Counted from the first letter of the stretch, positions 35,511 through 45,289 are shown. The stretch is 64,000 nt of DNA from Mesorhizobium sp. YC-39 (GCF_025753795.1 NZ_JAOWPS010000013.1:1-64000), one strand, 5' to 3'. Translations and numbers: made by a program. The notes: generated by a model from the sequence alone, not told the origin.

Positions 35511-36162
35511 AAGCGGCGGCGTGAACACCAAGGGCTGCCGTTTCGTTTTTCAGGGTTTGCCTGAAAAATCTTTAGCCCAGACCAGGTTATTCTGGTGCAC
35601 CTGTCGTATTTCCACAGGGCGTTGCACGGTAGAGTGACAACGCCTTGCCGCGTGCGCGGAGCAGGAGGCATGGCAACAGGCCGGAACAAGTAGGACGGCG
35701 CAGACCGTCACACTCTTCAAAAAGAGACTATCGCCAGAGGGTATCTTCATCATCGATCCGGCGGTCGGGAGGCTCGGCCGGTTGAAAAAGGACGATGGCT
35801 ATGATGCAGCCAGGAGATGGACGGCGTGATCCACGCCGGGCACCTGCACCGATCACCTCCCCAAAATGGCGATCCGGTCCTGGTATCGAGCCGCCGTGCC
35901 GAGATTTTCGCGGCCGTGGAGGCTTCGCTCTCTGGTGTCTGCAGGGCGAAGCGGGTAGCAGATGAGAGCCAGCGGCGGGGTGCACCAGCCGCCCGAACCG
36001 GCGTGCGTCGACGGACACGATCTTAAGGATGCTGGCCTGTCTTGGCAGGCTCGACAGGGTGTCGACGTCGCTCTTGATCCCAATACGTCGATCTTGATAT
36101 CGATTTGCCCGCACTTTCCTTGGACAGCTTGCACCGGGGTGGGGACGTAGTTCGCACGCCAC
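35511..36162. other. Gap with no supported gene
   Basis: Contains a T-rich hairpin TTTTTCAGG-GTTTG-CCTGAAAAAT at 35547-35570. A long minus frame (35728-36162) matches nothing. Confidence 0.35.
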
Positions 36163-37155
36163 CTAAAGCAACCCTGCCTGCTCAGCCTCATGGCGCAGGT
36201 TCTGGCGCGGGCGCGGGCCGATATGCTGGATCACCAATCCGGCCGCCAGGGAGCCAAGGTCGCCGCAGGCCTTGAGGTCGCGGCCTTGCGTGTAGCCATG
36301 CAGGAAACCGGCGGCATAGAGGTCGCCGGCGCCCGTCGTGTCGACCAGATCCCTGGTCGTGGTCGCCTGGATGATCACGGTCTCGTCGCCGCGCACGATC
36401 ACCGAGCCTTTTTCCGAGCGGGTGACGGCGGCAATCCGGCAATCCTTGCGGATCTGCGCCAGCGCCTCGTCGAAGGACGATGTCTGGTAGAGCGACTTGA
36501 TCTCGTGGCTGTTGGCGAAGACGATATCGACCGTGCCCGAGCGCATCAGGTCGAGGAACTCGTCGCGGTAGCGGTCGACGCAGAACGAATCCGACAATGT
36601 CATAGACACTTCACGGCCTGCCGCGTGGGCCAGCCTGGCCGTCTGCCGGATCGCTTCCTTGGCGCGTGGCGGGTCCCACAGATAGCCCTCGAAATAGGTG
36701 ACCTTGGCGCCCGATGCCTTGTCGGCCTCGACATCCTCCGGTCCGAGCTCGACGCAGGCGCCGAGATAGGTGTTCATCGAGCGTTCGCCGTCGGGCGTGA
36801 CGAAGATCATCGATCGCGCCGTCGGCGGCTCGCCCGTGAGCGGTTTGGTGTCGAAGGCGACGCCCTGCGCATGGATGTCGTGCGCGTAGATTTGGCCCAG
36901 CGCATCGTTCGAAACCTTGCCGAAGAAGGCGGCGCGGCCGCCGAAGCTGGCGACACCGGCCGCCGTGTTGCCGGCGCTGCCGCCGGACGCTTCGATGGCC
37001 GGGCCCATGCGGCTGTAAAGCAGTTCGGCGCGCTGGGTGTCGATGAGGTTCATCGCGCCCTTGATGATGCCGTTTGTCTCGAGGAAGTCCTCGTCGCACT
37101 GGGCGATGATGTCGACAATGGCATTGCCGATGCAAAGCACGTCATAATCCGGCAT
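36163..37155 (-). CDS. Adenosine kinase, PfkB family
   Basis: 330 residues, the normal length. YDVLCIGNAIVDIIAQ at the start, GGSAGNTA in the substrate region and DTTGAGDLYAAGFL with the catalytic Asp are the PfkB/adenosine kinase motifs. It phosphorylates adenosine, the product of S-adenosylhomocysteine hydrolysis, to AMP. Its place after metK and glyA fits methyl-cycle salvage. Start at 37155 (MPDYDVLC); a longer frame reaches 37236. Gap to metK is 99 bases. Confidence 0.85.
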   Translation of the reverse strand: MPDYDVLCIGNAIVDIIAQCDEDFLETNGIIKGAMNLIDTQRAELLYSRMGPAIEASGGSAGNTAAGVASFGGRAAFFGKVSNDALGQIYAHDIHAQGVAFDTKPLTGEPPTARSMIFVTPDGERSMNTYLGACVELGPEDVEADKASGAKVTYFEGYLWDPPRAKEAIRQTARLAHAAGREVSMTLSDSFCVDRYRDEFLDLMRSGTVDIVFANSHEIKSLYQTSSFDEALAQIRKDCRIAAVTRSEKGSVIVRGDETVIIQATTTRDLVDTTGAGDLYAAGFLHGYTQGRDLKACGDLGSLAAGLVIQHIGPRPRQNLRHEAEQAGLL

Positions 37156-37254
37156 CAATGTCTCCGCGATGAACCTGCCGGCTTTCTGCGGCCACGTGCG
37201 GATCTGGCGAGTTGGAATGGGTTTTCCAAATGACAATCCAGTCGACGTCGGCGT

Positions 37255-38451
37255 TCATGCGGCTGCGAGCCCTGCCGCGCGCCGCAAGTCTTCGGCTCTG
37301 TCTGTCCTCTCCCAGGTGAACTCAGGCTCTTCACGGCCGAAATGTCCATATGTCGCGGTCTTGCGGTATATCGGACGTAAGAGATCAAGCATTTTGATAA
37401 TGCCCTTCGGTCTGAGATCGAACAGCTCAAGAACGAGGCCCTCGATCCTTTTTTCCTCAATCCTCGCCGTTCCGAAAGTGTTGACCATGACAGAAACCGG
37501 ACTGGCCACGCCGATCGCGTAAGCAAGCTGAACCTCGCAGACCTCCGCAAGTCCGCTAGCAACGATGTTCTTCGCGACATAGCGGGCCGCATAGGCAGCC
37601 GAGCGGTCTACCTTGGACGGGTCCTTGCCCGAAAAGGCGCCGCCGCCGTGACGCCCCATCCCACCATAGGAATCGACGATGATTTTGCGCCCTGTAAGGC
37701 CGCAGTCGCCGCGCGGCCCACCCACCACGAACCGCCCCGTTGGATTGACCAAGATCCTGATCCCCGCCGTATCCAAATCGGTCGGCAAGACCGGCCTTAT
37801 AATCTCCTCGACGACGCCTTCCCGGACTGTATCTTGTGAGACCTCTTCCGCATGTTGCGTCGACAGGATTATGGTATCCAGCGCCACTGGGCGCAAACCT
37901 TCATAGCGGACAGTCACCTGAGACTTCACGTCCGGACGCAGCCAGCCAAGCTGTCCCGCTTTCCGAACCTCTTCCTGCCTTTTCGTCAAGCGATGAGCGA
38001 GCTGGATCGGCAAGGGCATCAGTGTATCGGTTTCGCTGCATGCGAACCCGAACATGAGGCCTTGATCCCCCGCGCCCTGCTCGAGATCCTGCCCCCGACC
38101 CTCGTCAACGCCTTGGCTAATGTCGGGCGACTGCTCGGTGAGGGCCAGGACGACGGCGCAACGCCGACCATCAAAGCCAACGGCATCATCATCGTATCCA
38201 ATATCGAGAATCGTGTCGCGGGCAACTTGGCTGTAATCGACCTGCGCATCGCTGGTGATCTCGCCAGCCAGAACGACCATCCCTGTCTTCACCAACGCCT
38301 CACAGGTTTTCACCAAAGCTTCACAGGCGACGCGCGCCTTCGGATCGGAGCGCAGTACCGCATCGAGGATGGCATCCGAGATGTTGTCGGCCAATTTATC
38401 CGGATGTCCCGCGCCGACGGATTCAGAAGAGAACACGAACTGCCTAGCCAT
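37255..38451 (-). CDS. metK: S-adenosylmethionine synthetase
   Basis: 398 residues. Signatures: SESVGAGHPDK at the start, the metal/substrate loop GAGDQGLMFG, and GGAFSGKDPSKVDRSAAYAAR. It makes SAM from methionine and ATP. It is longer than usual because CEALVKT occurs twice in a row near residue 45; the two 21-base copies differ at several third positions. Whether the insert allows activity is unclear. Start at 38451 with GAGG upstream. It follows glyA by 53 bases. The cluster makes and recycles SAM. Confidence 0.92.
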   Translation of the reverse strand: MARQFVFSSESVGAGHPDKLADNISDAILDAVLRSDPKARVACEALVKTCEALVKTGMVVLAGEITSDAQVDYSQVARDTILDIGYDDDAVGFDGRRCAVVLALTEQSPDISQGVDEGRGQDLEQGAGDQGLMFGFACSETDTLMPLPIQLAHRLTKRQEEVRKAGQLGWLRPDVKSQVTVRYEGLRPVALDTIILSTQHAEEVSQDTVREGVVEEIIRPVLPTDLDTAGIRILVNPTGRFVVGGPRGDCGLTGRKIIVDSYGGMGRHGGGAFSGKDPSKVDRSAAYAARYVAKNIVASGLAEVCEVQLAYAIGVASPVSVMVNTFGTARIEEKRIEGLVLELFDLRPKGIIKMLDLLRPIYRKTATYGHFGREEPEFTWERTDRAEDLRRAAGLAAA

Positions 38452-38504
38452 GAAATGCCTCGCTTCGGGTGTGGAGTTGTATGGAGCATTTTGATGAGCT
38501 CGCC

Positions 38505-39842
38505 TTAGATGTCGGTGATGCCGGGCACCCCGAACGCAGCGCAGAAGTCGGCGACGTCTCTTCGCACGCTGGTGTGAACATCCGGATCGTTGGGCTGGCG
38601 GCAGACCAAGTCAATGAAATCGGCGATCTGCAGCATTTCCCCCTCGCGCATGCCCATTGAGGTCACTGCTGGCGACCCCAAGCGAATTCCGCTTGCGACC
38701 GCCGGGTCGCGCGGGTCGCCCGGCACCATATTGAAGTTCGTAATGATGCCAGCGTTTGCCAACCGCTCGGCATAAGCTTTTCCTGACAGTGGTCGATCAC
38801 GCAGATCAAGGATCAGCATGTGATTGTCAGTCCCCCCGGTGACCAGGTCATAACCTCGCTCCAGAAGCGCCTGGGCCAGAGCCTTGGCATTCTTGACGAT
38901 CTGGTGACCGTAGCTGCGGAAGGCCCGGCGCTCGGCTTCCTGCAAAGCGACAGCTAGCGCAGCGACAACATTCATATGAGGCCCTCCTTGCAGTTGAGGG
39001 AAGACAGCGCGATCTATCCGCCTGGCGAGATTGTATTTGCTCTTGGGATGGTACAGAGCCTGATAGCGATCTTCGTTCCTCGACAAAATGAAGCCACCGC
39101 GGGGACCGCGGATCGATTTGTGAGAGGTGCTGGTGACGACGTCGCAATGGCAAACCGGATTCGGGTGCGCTCCTGCGACAATCAGGCCACTGACGTGCGC
39201 GATGTCGGCCACGAGATAGGAGTTCGTCTCCAGAGCGATTTCTGCCATCAGCGCGTAGTCAAAGATACGGGGATAAGCAGTACCGCCAACCCAAATGAGC
39301 CGAGGCTGTTCGCGCTTTGCTGTTTCGCGCAAACGGTCATAGTCAATTTGCTGCGTCTTTTCGTGCAGCCCATAGGGCACCCGCTTATAGTCTGTTCCGG
39401 AAAAATTGATGGCCCAACCATGAGTGAGATGGCCGCCTTCCGGAAGGGGCAAGCCCATGACTTTGTCACCGGGGCTCAAAAGCGCGCGATAGACAGCCTG
39501 GTTGGCCGGCGAGCCGGAATAAGGCTGGACGTTGGCATGCTCGCTGCCAAATAGTGTTTTCAACCGCTCAATCGCAAGGTTCTCAAGCTCATCGACGATC
39601 TCGTTTCCCGCGTAGTATCGTGCACCGGGGTACCCCTCGGCGTACTTGTTCGTGAAAATCGAACCGGTCGCTTCCAGAACGGCCGAGGAGGCAAAGTTCT
39701 CAGAGGCGATGAGTTTGAGCGTTGTCCGCTCCTGCCGCTCCTGTCTTAGAAGCAGTTCGTGAACGCGGCGATCAACCGCGGCCAAGGGAGACCATGCGGA
39801 GGTTTCGGGCTGCGCGATGGCGCCGTCGGTGGTGTTGTCCAT
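38505..39842 (-). CDS. glyA: Serine hydroxymethyltransferase
   Basis: 445 residues; full length. The PLP lysine is in TSTSHKSIRGPRGG, and YSGSPANQAVY and GGTDNHMLILDLR are conserved. It converts serine to glycine and loads tetrahydrofolate with a one-carbon unit, feeding 5-methyl-THF to methionine synthase. A genome usually has a housekeeping copy, so this is probably a second one dedicated to the SAM cluster. Start at 39842 (MDNTTDGAIA). It is 39 bases after the ArsR gene. Confidence 0.93.
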   Translation of the reverse strand: MDNTTDGAIAQPETSAWSPLAAVDRRVHELLLRQERQERTTLKLIASENFASSAVLEATGSIFTNKYAEGYPGARYYAGNEIVDELENLAIERLKTLFGSEHANVQPYSGSPANQAVYRALLSPGDKVMGLPLPEGGHLTHGWAINFSGTDYKRVPYGLHEKTQQIDYDRLRETAKREQPRLIWVGGTAYPRIFDYALMAEIALETNSYLVADIAHVSGLIVAGAHPNPVCHCDVVTSTSHKSIRGPRGGFILSRNEDRYQALYHPKSKYNLARRIDRAVFPQLQGGPHMNVVAALAVALQEAERRAFRSYGHQIVKNAKALAQALLERGYDLVTGGTDNHMLILDLRDRPLSGKAYAERLANAGIITNFNMVPGDPRDPAVASGIRLGSPAVTSMGMREGEMLQIADFIDLVCRQPNDPDVHTSVRRDVADFCAAFGVPGITDI

Positions 39843-39881
39843 GGTAGCTTCTCGCTCCGCTTGGATTGATTTATTTCACGA

Positions 39882-40226
39882 TCAGGCAGGCGGTCCCTTC
39901 GGCCGCGCGTCTCGGATCGCTTCGAGCCGCTGCAGGTCCCGTTTATGATAGCCGTCGCCATGGGGCAGGAGATCGACCAATAGTTGAACCAGCCCGCCGT
40001 CATTGCCTCCTGCTTTGAGATGGTACGAGCGCCACGGAGGTTGTTCGTTGCAGTAAAGAAAGTCGGCTCTGGCGAGCAGCCGGACGTGTCGCACAATCCG
40101 CTCGCGACGCACGCCCAGAATCTCCGCTAGTTCGCAGACAGTTAGGTCCGCATGCGCGCAAAGGCCCAGGATTCGAAGGCGGTCCAAATGCGCTGCCGTG
40201 CGTAGCCGGCTGACCAGCGTCATCAT
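39882..40226 (-). CDS. ArsR-family regulator of the SAM cluster, lacking a methyltransferase domain
   Basis: 114 residues. The winged helix is LRILGLCAHADLTVCELAEILGVRRERIVRHVRLL. Relatives in alphaproteobacteria with the same context carry a C-terminal SAM-dependent methyltransferase-like domain (about 330 residues) and sense SAM or SAH; here the protein ends soon after the linker (RDLQRLEAIRD). I infer a truncated or minimal version controlling glyA-metK-adenosine kinase. The start codons lie in the loop of a perfect inverted repeat. Confidence 0.75.
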   Translation of the reverse strand: MMTLVSRLRTAAHLDRLRILGLCAHADLTVCELAEILGVRRERIVRHVRLLARADFLYCNEQPPWRSYHLKAGGNDGGLVQLLVDLLPHGDGYHKRDLQRLEAIRDARPKGPPA

Positions 40227-40234
40227 TGGTCAGC
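40209..40234 (-). promoter_or_regulatory. Inverted repeat over the arsR-like start codon
   Basis: GCTGACCA-N10-TGGTCAGC, perfect eight-base arms. The loop contains the tandem ATGATG start of the regulator. It could be the regulator's own operator or a hairpin controlling its translation. Confidence 0.5.
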
Positions 40235-40845
40235 ATCAAGCCACATAGAAAGACATGGCACTCGTCCTAATGAATTTGTCATTTGGCAATCTCCGCAGAT
40301 GCTGCAGCTTTCGAACCAAATCATGTTGTTGCTTAATCCGGCGCTAGACACTGGCCATGTTCGCGAGGAACCATTCCTATTTTTGAGCGCGCACTTGTTT
40401 TGAGGCGACAGTAGAGGTTTTCAACAACCCATGATGTGCGCTCTTCTGCTGTTGCCGCAAAGAATTGCAGTTTGACCATTGAGAGTAAGTGTCGCCAGGC
40501 TTTTGACCTACTTACCTCGGATTCGACGATGAGCTTACCATTCCAACGAATTTGGTGTTGCTAAGAGTGTATGAATTTCTTTGAAGGATCTGTTGCAATG
40601 TCTGCACGCGAATTGGCGAAGTGCCGGTCAGGCAGCGAGACTGGCGAACAGCTTGACCAGGGGGGGATCGGATCAAAAGCGGATCGCGCTTGCCGTTTTG
40701 TATCCCGGCGATCGATCTGTTCGAAATCGACGACTGCGAGCAGGAAGTAAAGACAGGCGGCCAGATCGACAAACGCTGATTGCCGGACAATGACCCAGGT
40801 CGAAGTCAGATAGGGAGGAAATTGAGTACCAACGCTCCAGTCAAC
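40235..40845. other. Gap upstream of the SAM cluster
   Basis: No supported gene. It probably contains the promoter of the ArsR-glyA operon. Minus and plus frames at 40512-40793 do not resemble known proteins. Confidence 0.4.
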
Positions 40846-41247
40846 TCAATGGCAAAGGCACGGCTTGCGCCGATGTCGTGCTGCCAGAAAGTTTATCCTG
40901 TGCCAGACTATTCCCAAGCCTTGGGTGTGCAATCCCAGAGGCTGATGGGGGATCATCGATCCTGAGTCGTCATGAGGACCCATGTCCGTGGCGCACACGG
41001 ACATGAGTATGCCGTCGTTGGCTTCGATCAGGTAGACGATGAGATGGGCCTCGAATGGTTGAATACGTATTGGCGGCGATAGTTCAAGCCGCTCCCGGGC
41101 CATGCGCGGATTGGCAGCGATCAGATCGAAGATCGCGAACATCTCGTCATGATCTTCTCTGACCTGCACAGCACCGAACAGGTGCACTGCCTGCTCGGCA
41201 ATACCGATAATGTCCTCTTCCGCTGTTAACGAGAGGCGAATTCCCAT
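40846..41247 (-). pseudogene. ParE-type toxin with a frameshifted C-terminus
   Basis: The first 80 residues are ParE-like (LSLTAEEDIIGIAEQAVHLFGAVQ, then LIVYLIEANDGIL). After ILM the expected V-R-V-R-H-G-H stretch is present in the next frame, ending at a stop soon after, while the open frame runs on into unrelated sequence. The final strand, needed for activity, is lost. Overlaps the antitoxin stop. Confidence 0.65.
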
Positions 41248-41501
41248 TAGCCATTGCCGCGCGGCGTCTCAGCGCGTTTGGCCGCTTCCGCAAAAAGCGT
41301 GTCCCTGGAACGTTTGCCGGCGCCCCTTTTCAGGCCATCATCGACAAAGCGCTTCATGGCCGCGATTTTGTCATTTCGCTCCTGATCCCGGCGGATCAAA
41401 TCGCGCACATAATCGCTCGCGTTGGCGTAGCGGCCCGTTTTGGCTTGCCCCTCGACCCAATCCTTCATCGGGTCGGGTAGTGATACGTTCATCGTTGCCA
41501 T
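41247..41501 (-). CDS. ParD-type antitoxin
   Basis: 84 residues: MATMNVSLPDPMKDWVEGQ, then NASDYVRDLIRRDQERNDKI, a ribbon-helix-helix start and toxin-binding tail. It probably still represses the operon. Start is followed immediately by the broken toxin. Confidence 0.82.
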   Translation of the reverse strand: MATMNVSLPDPMKDWVEGQAKTGRYANASDYVRDLIRRDQERNDKIAAMKRFVDDGLKRGAGKRSRDTLFAEAAKRAETPRGNG

Positions 41502-41689
41502 AGTGCCCTCCGTACCCTATACCAGCATGGCATATTTTGGCAAAGTTTGTCAAAACGCTGGCCGAGCCGAGCTATCTGAAGGCGCTTGGGTCAGTGTTCA
41601 TGGGCGCGCCGATCATTGCAGATGTCGCGGACCTTGTCGCAATAGCTGACGCCGGCCGTGCTTTTCAATGAAAGACGATGGCACGCGGC

Positions 41690-42004
41690 TGCCCCGCCAA
41701 GCCCAAATCTGGTTCAACACCAGTGCCCGGCCTTCGGCCCGTCCTCAAACTGCTCGCGTTGAACGCCAGCGATTGGTGCATCTTGCAGAAGCTGAGCTTG
41801 TGGAAGGCGAACACGGTGCTGGAGGTGACTGAGTACTCGCGGCGACGCCTGCGGAGTACGTAGCAGTCGAGAACGCCGCAAGGGGGGGCAGACAGGCTCG
41901 CCCTGGGTCTTAGGCCAGCGGAACTGACGGAAGATCGCGTAGGCTTTCTCTTCGTCAATCTTGACGAGGTGCTGGATGGGCATGTCCCGGCATCCCGGGG
42001 ACAT
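41690..42004 (-). pseudogene. IS1595-family transposase N-terminal remnant
   Basis: KIDEEKAYAIFRQFRWPKTQGEPVCP followed, in another frame, by REYSVTSSTVFAFHKLSF. These are the zinc-binding and N-terminal segments of ISXO2/IS1595 transposases. The zinc Cys and the rest are disrupted. Confidence 0.7.
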
Positions 42005-42440
42005 CAGGAAGTGCTGGCCGTCCTGGTATTTCGCACCTCCGCGCCTCAGCGTCGTGATTGACGTGGATGAAACGCCACCGGTCCGGACGTTCTAGAACCT
42101 AGGCGGGGCGTGCGGGAACTAGAGGCGTGGGTGCTCATGTTCAGGCTCCTGAGGCGATGGTCGCCGATACACATGGCGATGCGGCGGCTTCGGGAGGCCG
42201 TCGAAATCAGCGCCGTATGCGGATCTGCCTGACATGAGGCGGGCCATTAGTGGATCTGGCCGCAGGAGTCGATCGGTTCTTTATCTTCGAGGCAACGAGC
42301 CGTAAACGAGCATGGGCCAAACTCGCTAACTGCTTCACCCGCATTTCAGTGACGGTTAACACTGGTTGCCATGCAGCCGCCCGCCGCATTGACTTTCAGG
42401 CAGGTCGGGCAGATATATTGCTCGATCGAGGAAGGTAGTC
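42005..42440. other. Gap with nothing recognisable
   Basis: Frames in all directions are short. Presumably holds the promoter of the following two-gene operon. Confidence 0.4.
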
Positions 42441-42638
42441 GTGAGCGTTAAGGTTGGCCATTTCAACGTGAAGGATCGTCGCGCGGAGAAGCAGCGTTCC
42501 CGTGATGTCGACCTTGCGCGCCTTGCGTCCAAGCAGATTTCCGCCAAGGAACTTCGCGATGAGAATGGCTTTTTCTCGTCCCTGGATCGGTCGAAGGCCC
42601 GGCTTCTTGTTCGCAGGGCCTCAGTCGCGTTGAGATGA
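42441..42638 (+). CDS. Small protein in operon with an AbiEii-like nucleotidyltransferase
   Basis: 65 residues: VKVGHFNVKDRRAEKQRSR and, towards the end, SSLDRSKARLLVRRASVALR. Basic and helical. Start GTG with GAGGAAGG five bases upstream. Its stop overlaps the ATG of the next gene, so the two are coupled. By position it could be an antitoxin, but it has no recognisable DNA-binding domain. Confidence 0.6.
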   Translation: MSVKVGHFNVKDRRAEKQRSRDVDLARLASKQISAKELRDENGFFSSLDRSKARLLVRRASVALR

Positions 42639-43429
42639 GTGACGAGCCTGCGCGTTTCGGCCCGGTAGACGTTCTCCAGATAGCATCAAAACTTACGATC
42701 GATGATGCCACATTTGTCATCGGCGGCCAGGCTACCAACCTGTGGGCATGGTTCTACCAAGACCGAACTCCTGAGTTGTCGTCCAGCTCCGAACTGACGA
42801 GTAAGGACATCGACTATTTCGGCACGAAGAAGGCGGCAGAGAGCCTGGCGCAGGCGCTTGGTGGGAAAGTCTATCTTCCGAATGCAGATGATATGAACAC
42901 GCCGAACACGGCAGTTGTCGTGGCCGAGGTCAACGGAAAGAAGTTGCAGATCGACTTCATGCACGGCGTTCTGGGTCTCACAAAACGCGAGTTGGAAAAC
43001 GGCGTTTCGGTCATCCGGCTTGAGGCAGATTCGGACGGAAAGCTGCTGCGGGCAGATGTTGCTGTCATGCATCCAGTCCTCTGCCTCAAGAGTCGAGTCG
43101 CGAATATGCTGTCGCCGGCCACCATGCGGCGAGATAAATTCGCGTGGAAACAGCTGTATGCAACGATTGCCATCCTGGAAGTCTACATAAGAGATGCATT
43201 GGACGACGGCGATATCAAGGAAGTTAATCGCTGCTTCCGAGAGATTTTTAACTACCTAAGGAGCGATCGTTACGGCCGAAGAGTCGTAGATGAATTGGGT
43301 GCCGATCCCCTAAAAATCTTGGAGACGTTCGCTTCCGACAGCCGCCTTGACGAGCGCTATCGCGAACTGACGCTCGGAAAAATGATCGACAGAATCGTGA
43401 CGGCACGACAACGCCGCCATGACACATGA
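42635..43429 (+). CDS. AbiEii-like nucleotidyltransferase
   Basis: 264 residues. The nucleotidyltransferase core is visible as FVIGGQATNLWAWF followed by SKDIDYFG (the GG..D-x-D motif) and a third acidic residue in LQIDFMHGVLG. The family covers AbiEii/type IV toxins and MNT-like enzymes that modify tRNA or proteins. A helical C-terminus follows. Part of a two-gene unit with a four-base overlap, consistent with a toxin-antitoxin or abortive-infection module. Substrate unknown. Confidence 0.7.
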   Translation: MSDEPARFGPVDVLQIASKLTIDDATFVIGGQATNLWAWFYQDRTPELSSSSELTSKDIDYFGTKKAAESLAQALGGKVYLPNADDMNTPNTAVVVAEVNGKKLQIDFMHGVLGLTKRELENGVSVIRLEADSDGKLLRADVAVMHPVLCLKSRVANMLSPATMRRDKFAWKQLYATIAILEVYIRDALDDGDIKEVNRCFREIFNYLRSDRYGRRVVDELGADPLKILETFASDSRLDERYRELTLGKMIDRIVTARQRRHDT

Positions 43430-43624
43430 ACGGCAGTTCGGGTTAGGTGGTGGCGGTTGCTACCGAATGGCGTTTTGCCGCCGGAAACATCCGGCTTCGT
43501 GCGTGTAAGGCGTAAGCTGAAATCTCAGTGATGGAGGGACCCAGAAACCAATGCAGGGCCGTGTCCCATCAGATTCCATGTGACATGAATTGTCTTTGAC
43601 GTGCTTTCATGATTGCTAGGGCCT
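43430..43624. other. Short gap
   Basis: Contains the upstream region of the DUF309 pseudogene. Nothing else seen. Confidence 0.4.
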
Positions 43625-44166
43625 ATGACACGTCCTCGCTTGCTGCCCGAAAAGAACTTTCCGGGCTATGCTTACCTGCCTGGCAAGCATCCTCATCCGG
43701 TTCGCGATCCGTTAGGCCACAGTTACCAAAGCGACCCGGTGGCCGTTGTTGCCGTCGAGGAATCCCTCAACTCGAAGGGGTTTCGATGGGGTGTGGACCT
43801 TTCAATCACGGCTATTACTGGGAAGCTCATGAGGCTTGGGAGCCTCTTTGGCACGCTGCGAAACGAAGCACTCAGCATCGCCTTTTCTTCAAGGGATTGA
43901 TCCTGTTGGCGGCGGCCGGGGTGAAGATCCGCGAGGGAAAGCGGGGCGCCGCCGAGCGCCATGCGGCGAGAGCTGCAGCCCTTTTCCGCCAAGTGACGTC
44001 TCTGCCTAGCCGGCCCTTTGAGGCCGCACTCGGAATGACACCTGCCGCGCTCGCGGTACACGCCGAAGCGGCCGTAACTTCCCCAGCTGTTTTGCGAGAG
44101 CCGATGCGTGGCCAGCCCGACCCGGTTTTCGATTTCATTCTCGCCCCTGGATTCGAGGGCGTCTGA
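43625..44166 (+). pseudogene. DUF309 protein, frameshifted
   Basis: The first 57 codons (RPRLLPEKNFPGYAYLPGKH to FRWGVDL) are in one frame; one base is missing at about 43797, after which FNHGYYWEAHEAWEPLWHAAKR and LAAAGVKIREGKRGAAERHAAR follow in another. Together they give a normal DUF309 protein (helical, HEAWEPLW motif) of unknown function. A fragment of a second copy is at 49512. Confidence 0.8.
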
Positions 44167-44506
44167 TGGGCGACCCGACACCACCGTGCCCTTCGTTATT
44201 TCATTGTACGCACGTCCGGCTGTTATGGGCAGTTCGACAATAGAAGCTTCAATCCTGACGCGCTTGACCCTGCGCTCACCCTGCTCTGAGCGCAGCATCA
44301 GTGGCAGGCAATACCTCCTCGTTCACTTCACGGCAAAGCCCTATGGCTCCCCGCTAAGCGATACAACGGGCAGCGCAAACCTGAAGCGGTTGCCTTGCGG
44401 CCTCAGGCCTCGGCCCTTGACTAATTGGCGGCGATGTACAGGGATTCCCCGAGAGCTTAATCTTAACCGCGCAAAGACCTGCTACGGCTGATGGAGAGGA
44501 GGGCGC
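44167..44506. other. Gap before the 44.5-kb membrane protein
   Basis: No gene. Holds the promoter region of the following gene. Confidence 0.4.
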
Positions 44507-44863
44507 TTGGACGAGAACGATCCGAAGGAAGAGCTGATCGAGACGATTTTCCGCAACGGCACAATCACCGTCGTGGGGATCTTGCTTGCCTTTTCGCTCG
44601 GCTTCGTCACGCATTGGGCTGCTAACCCCATGCCATGGCGATTCTACGATCTGTTCGCCGTTGTGCCGATCCTGTTCGGCATCGCGTTGCAGATGCGGGC
44701 GCTGTCCATGCTGCTCGACATGAGTTCGCTGCGCCGACCCATCTACGAACGCGCCAACCGCATCTTCATGGCGGGCCTCATCTTCACCGCGTGCGGCGTG
44801 GGGCTGGCCATTCTGCTCGATGTTTTCGAGATGTCGACGAAGGGCGCGCTGCCAGGCGCTTGA
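44507..44863 (+). CDS. Small membrane protein of unknown function
   Basis: 118 residues. Start is TTG with GGAGAGGAGG just upstream, a very strong site. Three hydrophobic segments: residues 19-37, 45-63 and 87-107. No family name known to me. Not in an obvious operon. Confidence 0.65.
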   Translation: MDENDPKEELIETIFRNGTITVVGILLAFSLGFVTHWAANPMPWRFYDLFAVVPILFGIALQMRALSMLLDMSSLRRPIYERANRIFMAGLIFTACGVGLAILLDVFEMSTKGALPGA

Positions 44864-44986
44864 CGGCGCCGTCACTGCGCTCGGGCGCTGCCGCTCATCG
44901 ACTGACGCATCGTCAAGTCCAGGGTTTCCTAGTGCTGCCTCCCGTGCGGCGCCGGCCCTTCTTCCCGAGGCCCCCTTCGCCGACGC

Positions 44987-45289
44987 CTACAGTTGGACTT
45001 TTCCACTGCCCGACTTGCAGGCAGCGAGCCACTGCATTGCGGAGGTTGCATCCTCCAATATGGCGACACGTTTCGCAAAGCCGAAAAAGGCGTTACGCGC
45101 TACGCTTACAGGTTTTCGCCCGTCGTATGCATCATAGCACGCCCTGAGGGCGGCTTCGTGGATCATGTCTCTGCGATCTTCTGGCCAGTCGTTGAGAAAA
45201 TCGATAGCGTCCGCAAGGCCGGCAATCTCTTGCACGACATACGCTGCACGTTTCACGAAAAGTGGACTGCTGAAAGCCTCCGGGTTCAT
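44987..45289 (-). CDS. DUF982 protein
   Basis: 100 residues: PLFVKRAAYVVQEIAGLADAIDFLNDWPEDRR followed by AALRACYDAYDGRKPVSVARNAF, the DUF982 pattern typical of rhizobia. Function unknown. Start at 45289 with GGGAG. A damaged second copy is at 51988-52281. Confidence 0.8.
   Translation of the reverse strand: MNPEAFSSPLFVKRAAYVVQEIAGLADAIDFLNDWPEDRRDMIHEAALRACYDAYDGRKPVSVARNAFFGFAKRVAILEDATSAMQWLAACKSGSGKVQL

Noticed and set aside
36190..37233. Long plus-strand frame of 347 codons opposite adenosine kinase
   Set aside because: Antisense shadow of the PfkB gene, rich in Arg, Asp and Val without any domain.
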